From Streptomyces sp. NRRL B-1140 (lineage in GTDB: Bacteria > Actinomycetota > Actinomycetes > Streptomycetales > Streptomycetaceae): a DNA stretch of 64,000 nt. The stretch is from contig NZ_LGEA01000114.1 in NCBI RefSeq assembly GCF_001280065.1, positions 186,001 through 250,000 on the forward strand, read 5' to 3'. The number at the start of each line of letters is the position of its first letter. The stretch's first letter is position 1. A model generated the notes under the pieces. That model was not told the origin of the DNA. It ran no database searches and worked only from the letters and a program-made list of their open reading frames with translations. A program made the translations under genes and the position numbers. This document shows, piece by piece, positions 49,024 to 57,701 of this stretch.

Positions 49024-50478
49024 TCAGTCGAGCGAGACGACGACGGACTTGACCTTGGTGTAACCGGCGAGGGCCTCGGGCCCGTACTCGCGGCCGTGGC
49101 CGGAGTCCTTCACCCCGCCGAAGGGCACCGCCGGGTCGAGCATCGCCCAGTCGTTGACCCAGACGATGCCCGCCTGGAGCCGGCCGGCCACCCGGTGGGC
49201 GCGGGCGAGGTTGCCGGTCTGGACACCCGAGGCCAGGCCGTAGGGGGTGGAGTTGGCCAGGGCGACGGCCTCGTCCTCGTCGTCGAAGGGCTGCACGGTG
49301 AGGACCGGGCCGAAGATCTCCTCCTGGATCACGCGGGAGTCGTTCGCCAGGCCGGCGAGGACGGTGGGCCGGTAGTAGTAGCCGCCGTCCAGGTCGAGCC
49401 GCTCGCCGCCGCAGACGACGCGGGCGCCCTCCTTGCGGGCCAGGGCGACGTACTCCTCGACCTTCCTCAGGTGCTTCTCGGCCGCCATCGGGCCGACGAC
49501 CGTGGCCGGGTCGCGCGGATCGCCGACCGGCACACCGGGCACGGCCTCGGCGAGGATGCCGAGCAGGGCCGGATACACGGAGCGGGCCACCAGCAGACGC
49601 GGGCCGCCCATGCAGAACTGGCCGGTGTTGAAGACGAAGCCCTTGATGACCGCGCCGACCGCCTTCTCCAGGTCGGCGTCCTCGAAGACGATGTGGGCGG
49701 CGTTCCCGCCGAGTTCCATGGTGACGGGCTTGAGCGCCTCACCGGCGACACTCGCCACGTGCCGGCCGATCGCGGTGGAGCCGGTGAAGGCGACCTTGTC
49801 GACGCCTCGGTGCCGCAGCAGTGCCTCGCCCGCCACCGGGCCACTGCCGGTGACGACGTTGACCACGCCGTCGGGGACTCCCGCCTCCTGGAGGAGCCGG
49901 GCCATGTACAGGGCGCTGAGCGGGGTCTCGTCGGCGGGCTTGTGGACGACGGTGTTGCCGGCGGCCAGCGCCGGGGCGATCTTCGAACCGGCCAGGATCA
50001 GGGGGAAGTTGAACGGGGTGATCGCGGCCACCACGCCGAGGGGTTCGCGCTTGGTGTAGGCCAGTGCGTTCATGGGGAGGTCGCGCAGGGCGCCGTCCTG
50101 GCTCTGGGCGAGATGGGCGTAGTACTCGTAGTCGTTGGCCGCGTTGGTGACGTCGACCGCGCCGCACAGCGTGATCGGCTTGCCGACGTCCAGGCTCTCC
50201 AGCGCGGCGAGTTCGACGGCGTTGTCCCGGATCAGCTGGGCGACGCGCTGCAGGACCCGGCCCCGCTCGCGGCCGCTCAGACCGGACCAGGCGCCGTCGT
50301 CGAAGGCCTCCCGGGCGGCGCGTACGGCCGCGTCGACGTCGGCGGCACCGGCCTCGGCGACGGTGGTGACGACCGTCCCCCGGGACGGATCGATCACCTC
50401 GGTGCGTGCCCCGTCGGCGGCCTCGCGCCATCGTCCCCCGATGAACAGCTTCCCGGGTGTGCTCTCGAAGGCGGTCAT
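49024..50478 (-). CDS. Aldehyde dehydrogenase, benzaldehyde-type
   Basis: This 484-residue NAD(P) enzyme has the catalytic Glu in MELGGNAAH and nucleophile Cys in NTGQFCMGG (about residue 285), with FNFPLIL and PYGLASGV elements. It fits the benzaldehyde/aromatic aldehyde dehydrogenase subgroup. ATG 50478 is chosen because GAGGAG lies 5 nt upstream. With the alcohol dehydrogenase it forms a two-step oxidation from aryl alcohol to acid, controlled from the MarR operator region. Confidence 0.92.
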   Translation of the reverse strand: MTAFESTPGKLFIGGRWREAADGARTEVIDPSRGTVVTTVAEAGAADVDAAVRAAREAFDDGAWSGLSGRERGRVLQRVAQLIRDNAVELAALESLDVGKPITLCGAVDVTNAANDYEYYAHLAQSQDGALRDLPMNALAYTKREPLGVVAAITPFNFPLILAGSKIAPALAAGNTVVHKPADETPLSALYMARLLQEAGVPDGVVNVVTGSGPVAGEALLRHRGVDKVAFTGSTAIGRHVASVAGEALKPVTMELGGNAAHIVFEDADLEKAVGAVIKGFVFNTGQFCMGGPRLLVARSVYPALLGILAEAVPGVPVGDPRDPATVVGPMAAEKHLRKVEEYVALARKEGARVVCGGERLDLDGGYYYRPTVLAGLANDSRVIQEEIFGPVLTVQPFDDEDEAVALANSTPYGLASGVQTGNLARAHRVAGRLQAGIVWVNDWAMLDPAVPFGGVKDSGHGREYGPEALAGYTKVKSVVVSLD

Positions 50479-50522
50479 CGCCACTCCTCAGCGCCGTCGC
50501 CGTGTTCTGACAAGTTCAACAA

Positions 50523-50535
50523 ACAGGATTCCTGT
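50523..50535. promoter_or_regulatory. MarR operator 1
   Basis: ACAGGATTCCTGT is a perfect palindrome around one base. It shares its core with operator 2, centre to centre 34 bp away. It lies just downstream of the dehydrogenase promoter -10 candidate (GAGACT, 50544-50549 on the minus strand). Confidence 0.85.
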
Positions 50536-50555
50536 CTGTCCGCAGTCTCATGAGA

Positions 50556-50570
50556 GACAGGAATCCTGTC
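50556..50570. promoter_or_regulatory. MarR operator 2
   Basis: GACAGGAATCCTGTC is a perfect 15-bp palindrome. On the minus strand it abuts TTGACA (50567-50572), a perfect -35 for the dehydrogenases. On the plus strand it lies between GAGACA and TAACCT (50578-50583), candidate boxes of the marR gene, so it could repress both. Confidence 0.88.
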
Positions 50571-50589
50571 AATGCTCTAACCTGCCTCC

Positions 50590-51027
50590 ATGCTGGACGC
50601 ACAGGTGACCAAGGCACCCCCTTCCCTGCTCTACATGGTCAAGCAGGTGGAGCTCGTCGTCCGCTCCCACCTGGACGAGCTGGTCAGACCCTCCGGCATC
50701 ACCGCTCTTCAGTACACGGCCCTGACCGTGCTGGAACGGCACGACGGACTGTCCGCGGCCCAGCTGGCGCGCGACTCCTTCGTCACCGCCCAGTCCATCG
50801 CGGACCTGGTCCGCTCCCTGGAAGGCCGCGGACTGGTGCGCCGGGAGCGCAATCCCCGCAACCGCCGGGAGCTGCTGATCCTGCTCACCGACTCCGGCCG
50901 CGAGGTGCTCGCCCGGCACTCCGGGCCGGTCCGGGAGCTGGAGGAGCGGATGGTGCGCGACCTCACCGCACGCCAGGCCGAGCAGTTCCGCCGGGCGCTC
51001 ACCCAGGCCTGGCACGCCCTGTCGTAG
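50590..51027 (+). CDS. MarR-family transcriptional regulator
   Basis: This 145-residue winged-helix protein has a recognition region ALQYTALTVLERHDGLSAAQLARDSFVTAQSIADLVRSLEGRGLVRRE (about residues 40-87) and wing RNPRNRRELLILLT. It should bind the two ACAGGAWTCCTGT palindromes 20-67 bp upstream. It probably releases DNA on binding an aromatic aldehyde or acid made by the divergent dehydrogenases (inference). The short distance from the -10 candidate to the ATG suggests a leaderless mRNA. Confidence 0.93.
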   Translation: MLDAQVTKAPPSLLYMVKQVELVVRSHLDELVRPSGITALQYTALTVLERHDGLSAAQLARDSFVTAQSIADLVRSLEGRGLVRRERNPRNRRELLILLTDSGREVLARHSGPVRELEERMVRDLTARQAEQFRRALTQAWHALS

Positions 51028-51232
51028 CCCCGCCGGGCCGTCTCGGCGCGCCCTCTGAACCACACCCGCGCACGCCCCGGCGCGAACCTCGGCCAACTCG
51101 GCGGGAATTCAAAGACATATGTCAATCGAACATGCTCAAATTCACTCGTTGGAGGGTAACTTGCAGGGCGGGGAACGGTGTTGAGGCCGTAGCCCCTTCC
51201 CACGCACGGAGCAGGCTGGAGGCGATCTCGTC

Positions 51233-51610
51233 GTGCGGCAGGAACCTGCACCGCTCACCCGGCATCTGCGCGTGCGCCGGGAACGGGGACACACGGTGCT
51301 GGAGTTCCGCGGCGAGATCGATCTCGCCGCGGCCGCGGAGATCGCACCGCACCTGGACCGGGAGACAGGCCGCCCGGCCGCCCGGGTCGTCATCGACCTC
51401 GGCCGGATCGACTTCTTCGACTGCTCCGGGCTGCGGCTGCTGTACCGCGCCCGCAGCCGGGTGCTCGAACGGCGAGGCCAGGTGGTCCTGGTCTGCGCGC
51501 ACCCGCTGACGCTGCGCGTCCTGCGGATCACCGGCCTGTCCCGGCTGCTGCCTCCGCAGCCCACGCTGGAGGCGGCGCTGGAGCGGCCTGAGCCGACGCC
51601 CCGTCCCTGA
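51233..51610 (+). CDS. STAS-domain anti-anti-sigma factor
   Basis: This 125-residue STAS protein contains the phosphoacceptor segment VIDLGRIDFFDCSGLRLL (Ser about residue 64). Unphosphorylated STAS proteins bind and neutralise anti-sigma kinases; SpoIIE-type phosphatases reactivate them. No anti-sigma kinase is adjacent. The SpoIIE/HATPase protein at 21946 is a possible distant partner, unproven. GTG 51233 follows GGAGG at 11 nt. Confidence 0.9.
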   Translation: MRQEPAPLTRHLRVRRERGHTVLEFRGEIDLAAAAEIAPHLDRETGRPAARVVIDLGRIDFFDCSGLRLLYRARSRVLERRGQVVLVCAHPLTLRVLRITGLSRLLPPQPTLEAALERPEPTPRP

Positions 51611-51716
51611 CGGTTCTGCGCCCCGCGCACCTCGGCCGGGGTCTCGCCCACTCGAACTCGGCGGTCTGGCCGGGGGGTGGGGCGGGCATCCGGTCAGTAG
51701 GAAGGAGGGCCGTCGC

Positions 51717-52379
51717 ATGACGACTCCCGTCAAGCGCCACCCCGCGCGCATGCCCGGCTGGGCGAAAGTGGTGACCGCGCTCGTGCTGCTGCTCGTCGTG
51801 TTCTTCGCCGGGCTCCGGCTGAGCGTGATCCCGGGCCTGAAGGACCTGTTCGGCACCGAGACCCAGGACCGGTCCGGCCCCGCGCTGCTGAAGTCCATCC
51901 AGGACATCAGCCGCTACGACGCCGCCTCCGGCAACTTCCAGGTCGTCGTGGACCTGGAGAAGGACGCCAAGCTTCTGCCCGACGCGATCCGCGGCACCCG
52001 CACCCTGTACGTCGGCGCGGGCACCGTCGACGCCTACGTCGACCTGGGCAAGGTCGGCGAGAACGACGTGCGGGTCAACGACGACCGCACGTCCGCCACG
52101 CTGCGGCTGCCCCACGCGCAACTGGGCAAGCCCGCCCTCGACCCGGACCGCTCCTACGCGGTCTCCAAGCAACGCGGTCTCTTCGACCGTCTCGGCGACC
52201 TCTTCTCGGACAACCCCAACGGAGAGCAGGCCGTGCAGAAGCTCGCGGTGCGGCACATCGGCGACGCGGCGAAGGAGAGCGAGCTGACCGCACGCGCCGA
52301 GGCGAACACCACCGGCATGCTCGAAGGCCTGCTGCGCTCCCTGGGCTTCAAGGAGGTGCGCGTGTCGTACGGGCGCTGA
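51717..52379 (+). CDS. DUF4230 single-pass membrane protein
   Basis: This 220-residue protein has one N-terminal TM helix (about residues 17-38) and a DUF4230 domain (LLKSIQDISRYDAASGNFQVVVDLEKDAKLLPDAIRGTRTLYVGAGTVDAYVDLG). The domain is extracytoplasmic by topology. Function is unknown. AGGAAGGAGG precedes the ATG by 8-10 nt. Confidence 0.88.
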   Translation: MTTPVKRHPARMPGWAKVVTALVLLLVVFFAGLRLSVIPGLKDLFGTETQDRSGPALLKSIQDISRYDAASGNFQVVVDLEKDAKLLPDAIRGTRTLYVGAGTVDAYVDLGKVGENDVRVNDDRTSATLRLPHAQLGKPALDPDRSYAVSKQRGLFDRLGDLFSDNPNGEQAVQKLAVRHIGDAAKESELTARAEANTTGMLEGLLRSLGFKEVRVSYGR

Positions 52380-52562
52380 CCGGTTTCCGGGCGCGTGCCA
52401 TGGGGGGCGTGCCCGGGCCGAAGGCGGGGCAACCGAGGGTGGGAGCGGTCCCGGGCGACACCGTCCGGGACCGAGTCCTGGAACGCCCCCCCCACGGCAT
52501 CCTCGGCGCGCCCGGGGGTAACCGCCCTGTCACGCAGGGAAATTGAAGAGTGGAGGACCCCC

Positions 52563-53105
52563 ATGGCCAGTACTGCCTCACGTCCCCGGACCGCCGGGTC
52601 CGGGAGCGAGCGACGCCCGCTCCCGTGGCCCGTCCGGTTGCTGGCGATGCTGTGCGCGTTCGCGTTCATGGTCGCCTTCGCCGTGGTGCTGGCCCGGCTG
52701 ACCCTGCAGCCCTCGCCCGCCTCGGAGGCGCTGACCCACACCAATCTGCAACCGGGCGACTCCCTGAAGGCCTATCTCGACCAGCCCGAACTGCGGGACG
52801 CGTTCAAGCAGATCGGCGGCAACATCCTGCTCGGCATTCCCTTCGGCGTCCTGGTGCCCGTCGTCGCCCCCCGCACCCGTGGCATCCTGCGCGTCCTGCT
52901 CCTGACCGCGATCGTGATGCTCCTGGTGGAGTTCGCCCAGGGGGCCCTGGTCACCGGCCGCGCCTTCGACATCGACGACGTCATCCTCAACACGACGGGC
53001 GCGCTCATCGGCTACCTGCTCCTGGGGCGCCGCCTCAGCCGGGCCGTCCACGCACGCAAGCCCCGCCCGGGCCGGGCGGAGCGGAAGCCGTCCGGCGAGG
53101 TCTAG
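52563..53105 (+). CDS. VanZ-family membrane protein
   Basis: This 180-residue protein has four to five TM helices and the VanZ signature GGNILLGIPFGVLVPV ... FVEFAQGALVTGRAFDIDDVILNTTGALIGYLLL. VanZ proteins affect resistance to glycopeptides or membrane stress in some species; no vancomycin cluster is present. GGAGG precedes the ATG by 6 nt. Its TAG stop (53103-53105) overlaps the left end of the MITE-like inverted repeat, so the insertion may have set the C-terminus. Confidence 0.87.
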   Translation: MASTASRPRTAGSGSERRPLPWPVRLLAMLCAFAFMVAFAVVLARLTLQPSPASEALTHTNLQPGDSLKAYLDQPELRDAFKQIGGNILLGIPFGVLVPVVAPRTRGILRVLLLTAIVMLLVEFAQGALVTGRAFDIDDVILNTTGALIGYLLLGRRLSRAVHARKPRPGRAERKPSGEV

Positions 53106-53200
53106 GGCCTGTCGTTCGGATCATGCCGGCGTCGCGGGGCGCTCGGGTCGGCCGAGAGGCGCAGTCACTCTCAGCCGACCTGATCCAAACGACAGGCCCT
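53104..53200. repeat. 97-bp MITE-like element with 20-bp terminal inverted repeats
   Basis: AGGGCCTGTCGTTCGGATCA (53104-53123) and TGATCCAAACGACAGGCCCT (53181-53200) are terminal inverted repeats with one mismatch. A nested GGTCGGC/GCCGACC stem lies inside. There is no coding capacity. It has the form of an IS-derived MITE in Streptomyces and may also act as a bidirectional terminator between the convergent neighbours. No clear target duplication is visible. Confidence 0.7.
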
Positions 53201-53223
53201 GGCGGCACACGCCGCGTGCGGCA

Positions 53224-53460
53224 CTAGTGCACGGACCAGGTGAACTTGTCTCCGCCCACCCACCGGACCACGTCCGGATCGTCCATGTCGTGCACGGGGA
53301 TGCCGTACGCGGCCGCGGCCGCCAGCACGTCGGTGACGGCCCGGGCCTCCCCGACCACCTGGCCGTCGATCTGCACGATCCGGAACGGCGGTGTGCCCGG
53401 CTGCACGCCGAGCACGAGGATCCGCGGGTGCGAAATGTACGGGCTCGCGCTTTCGGTCAT
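53224..53460 (-). CDS. Small conserved protein, unknown function
   Basis: This 78-residue protein (RILVLGVQPGTPPFRIVQIDGQVVGEARAVTDVLAAAAAYG) looks like a compact alpha/beta fold without TM or signal. I do not recognise a named family. It ends VVRWVGGDKFTWSVH. It is convergent with VanZ across the MITE-like element. Confidence 0.7.
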   Translation of the reverse strand: MTESASPYISHPRILVLGVQPGTPPFRIVQIDGQVVGEARAVTDVLAAAAAYGIPVHDMDDPDVVRWVGGDKFTWSVH

Positions 53461-53526
53461 GCATCGAGCCTAGAACGCGACCGGCGCCGGCGCGGTTCCA
53501 GGACGCGCGCCGGACGGTCCGGCCGC

Positions 53527-54336
53527 TCAGGGGCGGCGCCAGTCGTCGCCGGGCAGGTGGGAACCGGCCTGCGGACCCATCCGCAGCATGCCGCCGTCGA
53601 CACTCCAGGACGCGCCGGTGACGTACGAGGCGTCCGGGCCGGCGAGGAAGGCGATGACCGCCGCGACCTCGCGGGCGTCACCGGGCCGGCCGAGCGGGAT
53701 GCCCGGGCGGCTCTCGGTGTGCGGGTCGGTGTCCTCCTGCCCGGTCATGGGTGTGGAGATCTCGCCCGGGGCGACGGCGTTGACGGTGATGCGGTGCTCG
53801 GCCAGTTCGAGTGCCATCACCTGGGTGAGCAGCCCGAGCCCGCCCTTGGCCGCGCAGTAGGGCGCCGCGCCCACCCGGGGCTGGTGCTCGTGGACGGACG
53901 TGACGTTGATGATCCGGCCGCCCTCTCCGTGCCCGATCATGTGCCGGGCCGCCTTCTGCCCGCACAGGAAGGGCCCCACGAGATCTACGTCGAGGACCTC
54001 GCGCACGTCGGACAGCTCCAGGTCGAGGAAGGGTGTCATGGTGCCGGTGCCGGCGTTGTTGACCAGCACGTCGATACGCCCGAGCCGCTCGCACAGGTCG
54101 TCGACGGTGTCGGCGGCGTCGGGCAGCCGGGTGAGGTCCATCCGGGCGACCTCGGCCCGCTGCCCGTGCGCACGCACCTCGTCGGCCGTCTCCTGCGCCC
54201 CCTTGCGGTCGGAGTGATACGTGATGCCGACGTCCATGCCCGCCCGCGCCAGGTGGACCGCGGTGGCGCGGCCGATGCCGGAGTCGGCGCCGGTGATCAC
54301 GGCGACTTTGCTGGTGGGCGCGGTGGTGTCGGGCAT
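53527..54336 (-). CDS. Short-chain dehydrogenase/reductase, stress-type
   Basis: This 269-residue classical SDR has TGADSGIGRA (about residues 15-24), NNAG and the catalytic pair Tyr/Lys in PYCAAK, ending with SVDGGMLRM. It resembles glucose-dehydrogenase-like SDRs often found in general stress regulons. The ATG follows GAGGAG by 7 nt, and a textbook sigma-B-type promoter stands 41 nt upstream of it. Confidence 0.92.
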   Translation of the reverse strand: MPDTTAPTSKVAVITGADSGIGRATAVHLARAGMDVGITYHSDRKGAQETADEVRAHGQRAEVARMDLTRLPDAADTVDDLCERLGRIDVLVNNAGTGTMTPFLDLELSDVREVLDVDLVGPFLCGQKAARHMIGHGEGGRIINVTSVHEHQPRVGAAPYCAAKGGLGLLTQVMALELAEHRITVNAVAPGEISTPMTGQEDTDPHTESRPGIPLGRPGDAREVAAVIAFLAGPDASYVTGASWSVDGGMLRMGPQAGSHLPGDDWRRP

Positions 54337-54376
54337 GGCAGGTCTCCTCGTCGAGGGGTGGGGGCGAGGCATCGCA

Positions 54377-54401
54377 GTACCCGGGGGCACACCGGGCAAA
54401 C
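54377..54401 (-). promoter_or_regulatory. Textbook sigma-B-type promoter of the SDR gene
   Basis: On the minus strand GTTT (54398-54401), exactly 15 nt, and GGGTAC (54377-54382) match the Streptomyces sigma-B/F/H-group consensus perfectly. It is the clearest stress promoter in the window. Confidence 0.82.
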
Positions 54402-54458
54402 CGGCCGCCCGTCGTGCGGCCCGCCGGGCGCTGGGCAACCCTTGAGGTGGAGGTGGCG

Positions 54459-55499
54459 ATGGATCCCGTCGAGGCACTGGACCGGATCGCCTTTCTGCTG
54501 GAGCGGTCCCTGGCACCGACCTACCGCGTGCGCGCCTTCCGTACGGCGGCCCGCGTACTGAAGGACCTGGGCGGGGACGAGATGCGCCGGCGGGCGGCGG
54601 ACGGCTCGCTGGAGAAGCTCAAGGGCGTCGGCCCGAAGACCGCCCAGGTGGTGCGGGAGGCGCTGGCCGGCGAGGTCCCCGGCTATCTGGACACGCTGGA
54701 GCGCGAGGCGGAGGAACAGCCCGCCTTGCGGGGCGGGGAGCAGTTGCGGGCGCTGCTGCGCGGGGACTGCCATCTGCACTCCGACTGGTCGGACGGCGGC
54801 AGTCCGATCGAGGAGATGGGGCGGGCCGCCGCCGAGCTGGGCCACGACTGGGCGGCGCTGACCGACCACTCCCCGCGGCTGACGGTGGCACGCGGGCTGT
54901 CGCCCGAGCGGCTGCGGGAGCAACTGGACGTGGTGGCGGAGCTGAACGAGACCTGGGCGCCGTTCCGGCTGCTGACCGGCATCGAGTGCGACATCCTCGA
55001 GGACGGCACGCTCGACCAGGAGCCGGAGCTGCTGGACCGGCTCGACGTGGTGGTGGTGTCGGTGCACTCCAAGCTGCGCATGGACGCGAGGTCGATGACC
55101 CGGCGGATGGTGGCCGCCGTACGCGATCCGCACTCGGACGTGCTCGGGCACTGCACGGGGCGGCTGGTGACCGGGCGGGGGCGGCCCGAGTCGGAGTTCG
55201 ACGCCGACGAGGTGTTCGCCGCGCTCGCGGAGACGGGCACGGCCCTGGAGATCAACAGCAGGCCGGAGCGGCTGGACCCGCCGCGGCGGCTGCTGCGCCG
55301 GGCCGTGGAGGCGGGGGTGCTGTTCTCCGTCGACACCGACGCGCACGCGCCGGGGCAGCTGGACTGGCAGATCAACGGGTGCGCGCGGGCGGAGGAGTGC
55401 GGGGTGCCGCCCGAGCGGGTGGTGACCACGTGGTCCCTCGACGAACTGCTGGCCTGGACCGGTGACCGGCGGCTGCCGTCCGGCGTGGCCGGCGGCTGA
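54459..55499 (+). CDS. PHP-domain protein with N-terminal HhH (PolX-like) region
   Basis: This 346-residue protein starts with a helix-hairpin-helix segment like the N-terminus of DNA polymerase X (LEKLKGVGPKTAQVV, about residues 50-64). A PHP metal-hydrolase domain follows, with DCHLHSDWSDGG (about 104-115), TDHSPR, GIECDIL, VVSVHSK and HCTGRLV. The polymerase core is absent, so it is a stand-alone phosphoesterase. Substrate unknown. ATG 54459 follows GGAGG by 5 nt. Confidence 0.87.
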   Translation: MDPVEALDRIAFLLERSLAPTYRVRAFRTAARVLKDLGGDEMRRRAADGSLEKLKGVGPKTAQVVREALAGEVPGYLDTLEREAEEQPALRGGEQLRALLRGDCHLHSDWSDGGSPIEEMGRAAAELGHDWAALTDHSPRLTVARGLSPERLREQLDVVAELNETWAPFRLLTGIECDILEDGTLDQEPELLDRLDVVVVSVHSKLRMDARSMTRRMVAAVRDPHSDVLGHCTGRLVTGRGRPESEFDADEVFAALAETGTALEINSRPERLDPPRRLLRRAVEAGVLFSVDTDAHAPGQLDWQINGCARAEECGVPPERVVTTWSLDELLAWTGDRRLPSGVAGG

Positions 55500-55538
55500 C
55501 GTGGTACCCGCGCGGCCGGAGAGAAAGGGACTGCACCT

Positions 55539-56204
55539 ATGGAACGCGCGGAACGGGCGGCTGTGTTCGATGTCGACGGCACGCTGGTCGACACCAATCA
55601 TCTGCATGTCGTGACCTGGTGGGAGGCGTTCCGCCAGGCGGGCCACCAGGTGCCGATGCACGCCATCCACCGGGCCGTGGGCCTGCCGTCGACGGACCTG
55701 GTCGCCCATCTGCTGGGCGATGACCGGGACACCGACCAGGACGCCGACATCAGCGCCGGGCACAAGGCGCTGTACGGGCAGTACTTCGACCGGCTGCCCG
55801 CGCTGCCGGAGGCCGGGGCGCTGCTGCGGCGGCTGCATGCTGAGGGCTGGAGGGTGGTGCTGGCCACCTCGGCGGGCGGCGCGGAGCTGAGCGCGCTGCG
55901 CCGGGCGATCGACGCGGACGAGGCCATCGCCGCCACGGCGAGCGCCGACGACGTCGACGAGGGCAAGCCCTCCCCCGAGCCGGTCGAGCACGCCCTGGAA
56001 CTGGCCGGGGTGCCGACGGAGCGGGCGGTGTTCGTCGGCGACACCGTGTGGGACATGCGGGCGGGCAGCAGGGCCGGGGTGCGCTGTGTGGGCGTACTGT
56101 GCGGCGGCATCCCGCGCGCCGACCTAGCGGAGTCCGGCGCGGAGGCGGTCTACGCCGACCCCGCTCACCTGCTGTCGGCCCTCGGCGACAGCCCGCTGGC
56201 ATGA
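55539..56204 (+). CDS. HAD-family hydrolase (phosphoglycolate-phosphatase-like)
   Basis: This 221-residue HAD subfamily-IA protein has motif I FDVDGTLVDT (about residues 9-18, nucleophile Asp), motif II LATS, motif III GKPSPE and motif IV FVGDTVWDM, with a helical cap between. It dephosphorylates a small phosphorylated metabolite. GAGAAAGGGA lies about 11 nt before the ATG. It is 39 nt after the PHP gene and probably in its operon. Confidence 0.9.
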   Translation: MERAERAAVFDVDGTLVDTNHLHVVTWWEAFRQAGHQVPMHAIHRAVGLPSTDLVAHLLGDDRDTDQDADISAGHKALYGQYFDRLPALPEAGALLRRLHAEGWRVVLATSAGGAELSALRRAIDADEAIAATASADDVDEGKPSPEPVEHALELAGVPTERAVFVGDTVWDMRAGSRAGVRCVGVLCGGIPRADLAESGAEAVYADPAHLLSALGDSPLA

Positions 56205-56304
56205 AGGAACGTGAAAGCGCCGGTCAGGCGGATACCCACAGGGCATGACGCGTGTGACCGGTGCGGGACGGCGGGGGGCGGGAGCCTTCCGCGGGCGGAG
56301 GGAC

Positions 56305-57552
56305 ATGAACGAAGACATGGGGGCGGCCTCGAACGCGCGGTCCCAGGGAGCACCCACGGCTCAGGGGCGGTTCGCGGATCTGCAGCAGAGAACGCGGAGC
56401 GTGCGTCCGGTGGATGCCGTGCGGCGGGATTCGCGGTCGGCCTGGGAGGCCGTGCGGGCGGCCTGGCGCGGGCCCGGACGGGAGCGGGATCTGGTCGTCC
56501 AGTCGCTGAAGGCGGCCGGGGCGGCCGTGCTCGCCTGGCTGGTGGGCGGCGTCTGGATGGGCGACCCGCTGGCGCTGATGGCGCCTTGGGTGGCGCTGGT
56601 GCTGGTGCAGGCCACCGTCTTCAGCTCCCTGGTGCAGGGGGCGCGGCAGTTCGGGGCCATCTGCGTCGGGACGCTGGTGGCCTCGGCGGCGCAGGCGATC
56701 ACCGACGACACGCTCGGCGCGATCGCCCTGTCCGTACCGGTGCTGATGCTGCTCGCGAACTGGCCCCGCTTCGGCGACCAGGGCATCTACGCGGCGACCA
56801 CGGCCCTGTTCACCATCTCCTCGGGCATGGTGAGTCTGTCCGCGGTCGGGCACCGGGTGGAGCAGGCGGCGATCGGCGCCGTCATCGGCGTCGCCGTCAA
56901 CGCGTTCGTGTTCCCGCCGATCCACCTGCGGGACGTGCGGACGAACCTGGCGGGGCTCGCCCGCGAGACGGGGGACGTGCTGCACCTCATCGCCGGGGAT
57001 CTGCGCGAGGGCGAGTGGGACGCGCAGACCGCCGCCGGCTGGGTCACCGCCTCCAACCGCCTGGACCACCGTCTGAAGGCGCTTCGCTCGGCCCGCCGGT
57101 GGAGCCAGGAGAGCCTGCGCCTGACCTATGCCCCGCTGCGCGCCCTGCACCGGGTGCCGCACGAGGGTGTCCTGCCGGCGGTGGACGAGGACGAGCGGCT
57201 CAGCAGGGTCACCGGGCACGTCGCCACGCTGACCCGGGCGCTCGCGGTGTCCGTGGACGACAAGCGCACTCCCGCCCCGCCCGAGGGTCCGGCCCTGCGC
57301 TCGTACGCCCGGCTGCTGGAGCTGATCGGGGACGCGCTGTGCGCGGAGGCCGACAGTCTGTGCGGCGGCAGTGTGACGGCCCGGCCGGGCGAGGAGACCG
57401 AGAAGGCCATGCGGGAGCTGCACGAGGAGTTGCAGGAGGGACTGCGGCGGCATGCCGGTGAGGGTGCCGCCCACACGGCGGTCCTGGGCACGCTGCTGCT
57501 CCAGGCGGAGAACCTCTGGGCGGAGACCGTCCCGGGCGACCCGGAGCAGTGA
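56305..57552 (+). CDS. FUSC/aromatic-acid-exporter-type membrane protein
   Basis: This protein of about 415 residues has a hydrophilic N-terminus, five or six TM helices (about 60-180), and a cytoplasmic helical region with EGEWDAQTAAGWVTASNRLDHRLKALRSARRWSQESLR, as in FUSC/YccS transporters. It would export aromatic or weak acids. ATG 56305 follows GGAGG by 4 nt; an upstream in-frame ATG at 56245 would add 20 residues. A good terminator follows. Confidence 0.82.
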   Translation: MNEDMGAASNARSQGAPTAQGRFADLQQRTRSVRPVDAVRRDSRSAWEAVRAAWRGPGRERDLVVQSLKAAGAAVLAWLVGGVWMGDPLALMAPWVALVLVQATVFSSLVQGARQFGAICVGTLVASAAQAITDDTLGAIALSVPVLMLLANWPRFGDQGIYAATTALFTISSGMVSLSAVGHRVEQAAIGAVIGVAVNAFVFPPIHLRDVRTNLAGLARETGDVLHLIAGDLREGEWDAQTAAGWVTASNRLDHRLKALRSARRWSQESLRLTYAPLRALHRVPHEGVLPAVDEDERLSRVTGHVATLTRALAVSVDDKRTPAPPEGPALRSYARLLELIGDALCAEADSLCGGSVTARPGEETEKAMRELHEELQEGLRRHAGEGAAHTAVLGTLLLQAENLWAETVPGDPEQ

Positions 57553-57587
57553 CACACGTCAGTCCTGACGGGATCCGCTCCTGAGCC

Positions 57588-57620
57588 GCCCCGGCCGCGA
57601 TTACCCCGTCCGGCCGGGGC
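57588..57620 (+). terminator. Intrinsic terminator after the FUSC gene
   Basis: GCCCCGGCCG (57588-57597) pairs perfectly with CGGCCGGGGC (57611-57620), followed by TTTCCTC. Confidence 0.8.
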
Positions 57621-57701
57621 TTTCCTCTGCATACGTGCATTCCGTGCGACCCGGGTACTCGGTCACCTCTGGTGGAACCAGGCGGCCGGGAGGAGCACGA
57701 A

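Noticed and set aside
51114..51123. GACATATGTC as an operator before the STAS gene
   Set aside because: A 10-bp palindrome with no second site or clear promoter is too weak to call.
53104..53200. Element as a complete insertion sequence
   Set aside because: Only 97 bp with no coding capacity; at most a MITE or terminator.
57653..57658. GGGTAC upstream of the epimerase gene as a sigma-B-type promoter
   Set aside because: No convincing -35 at the right distance; mentioned only as a possibility in the gene entry.
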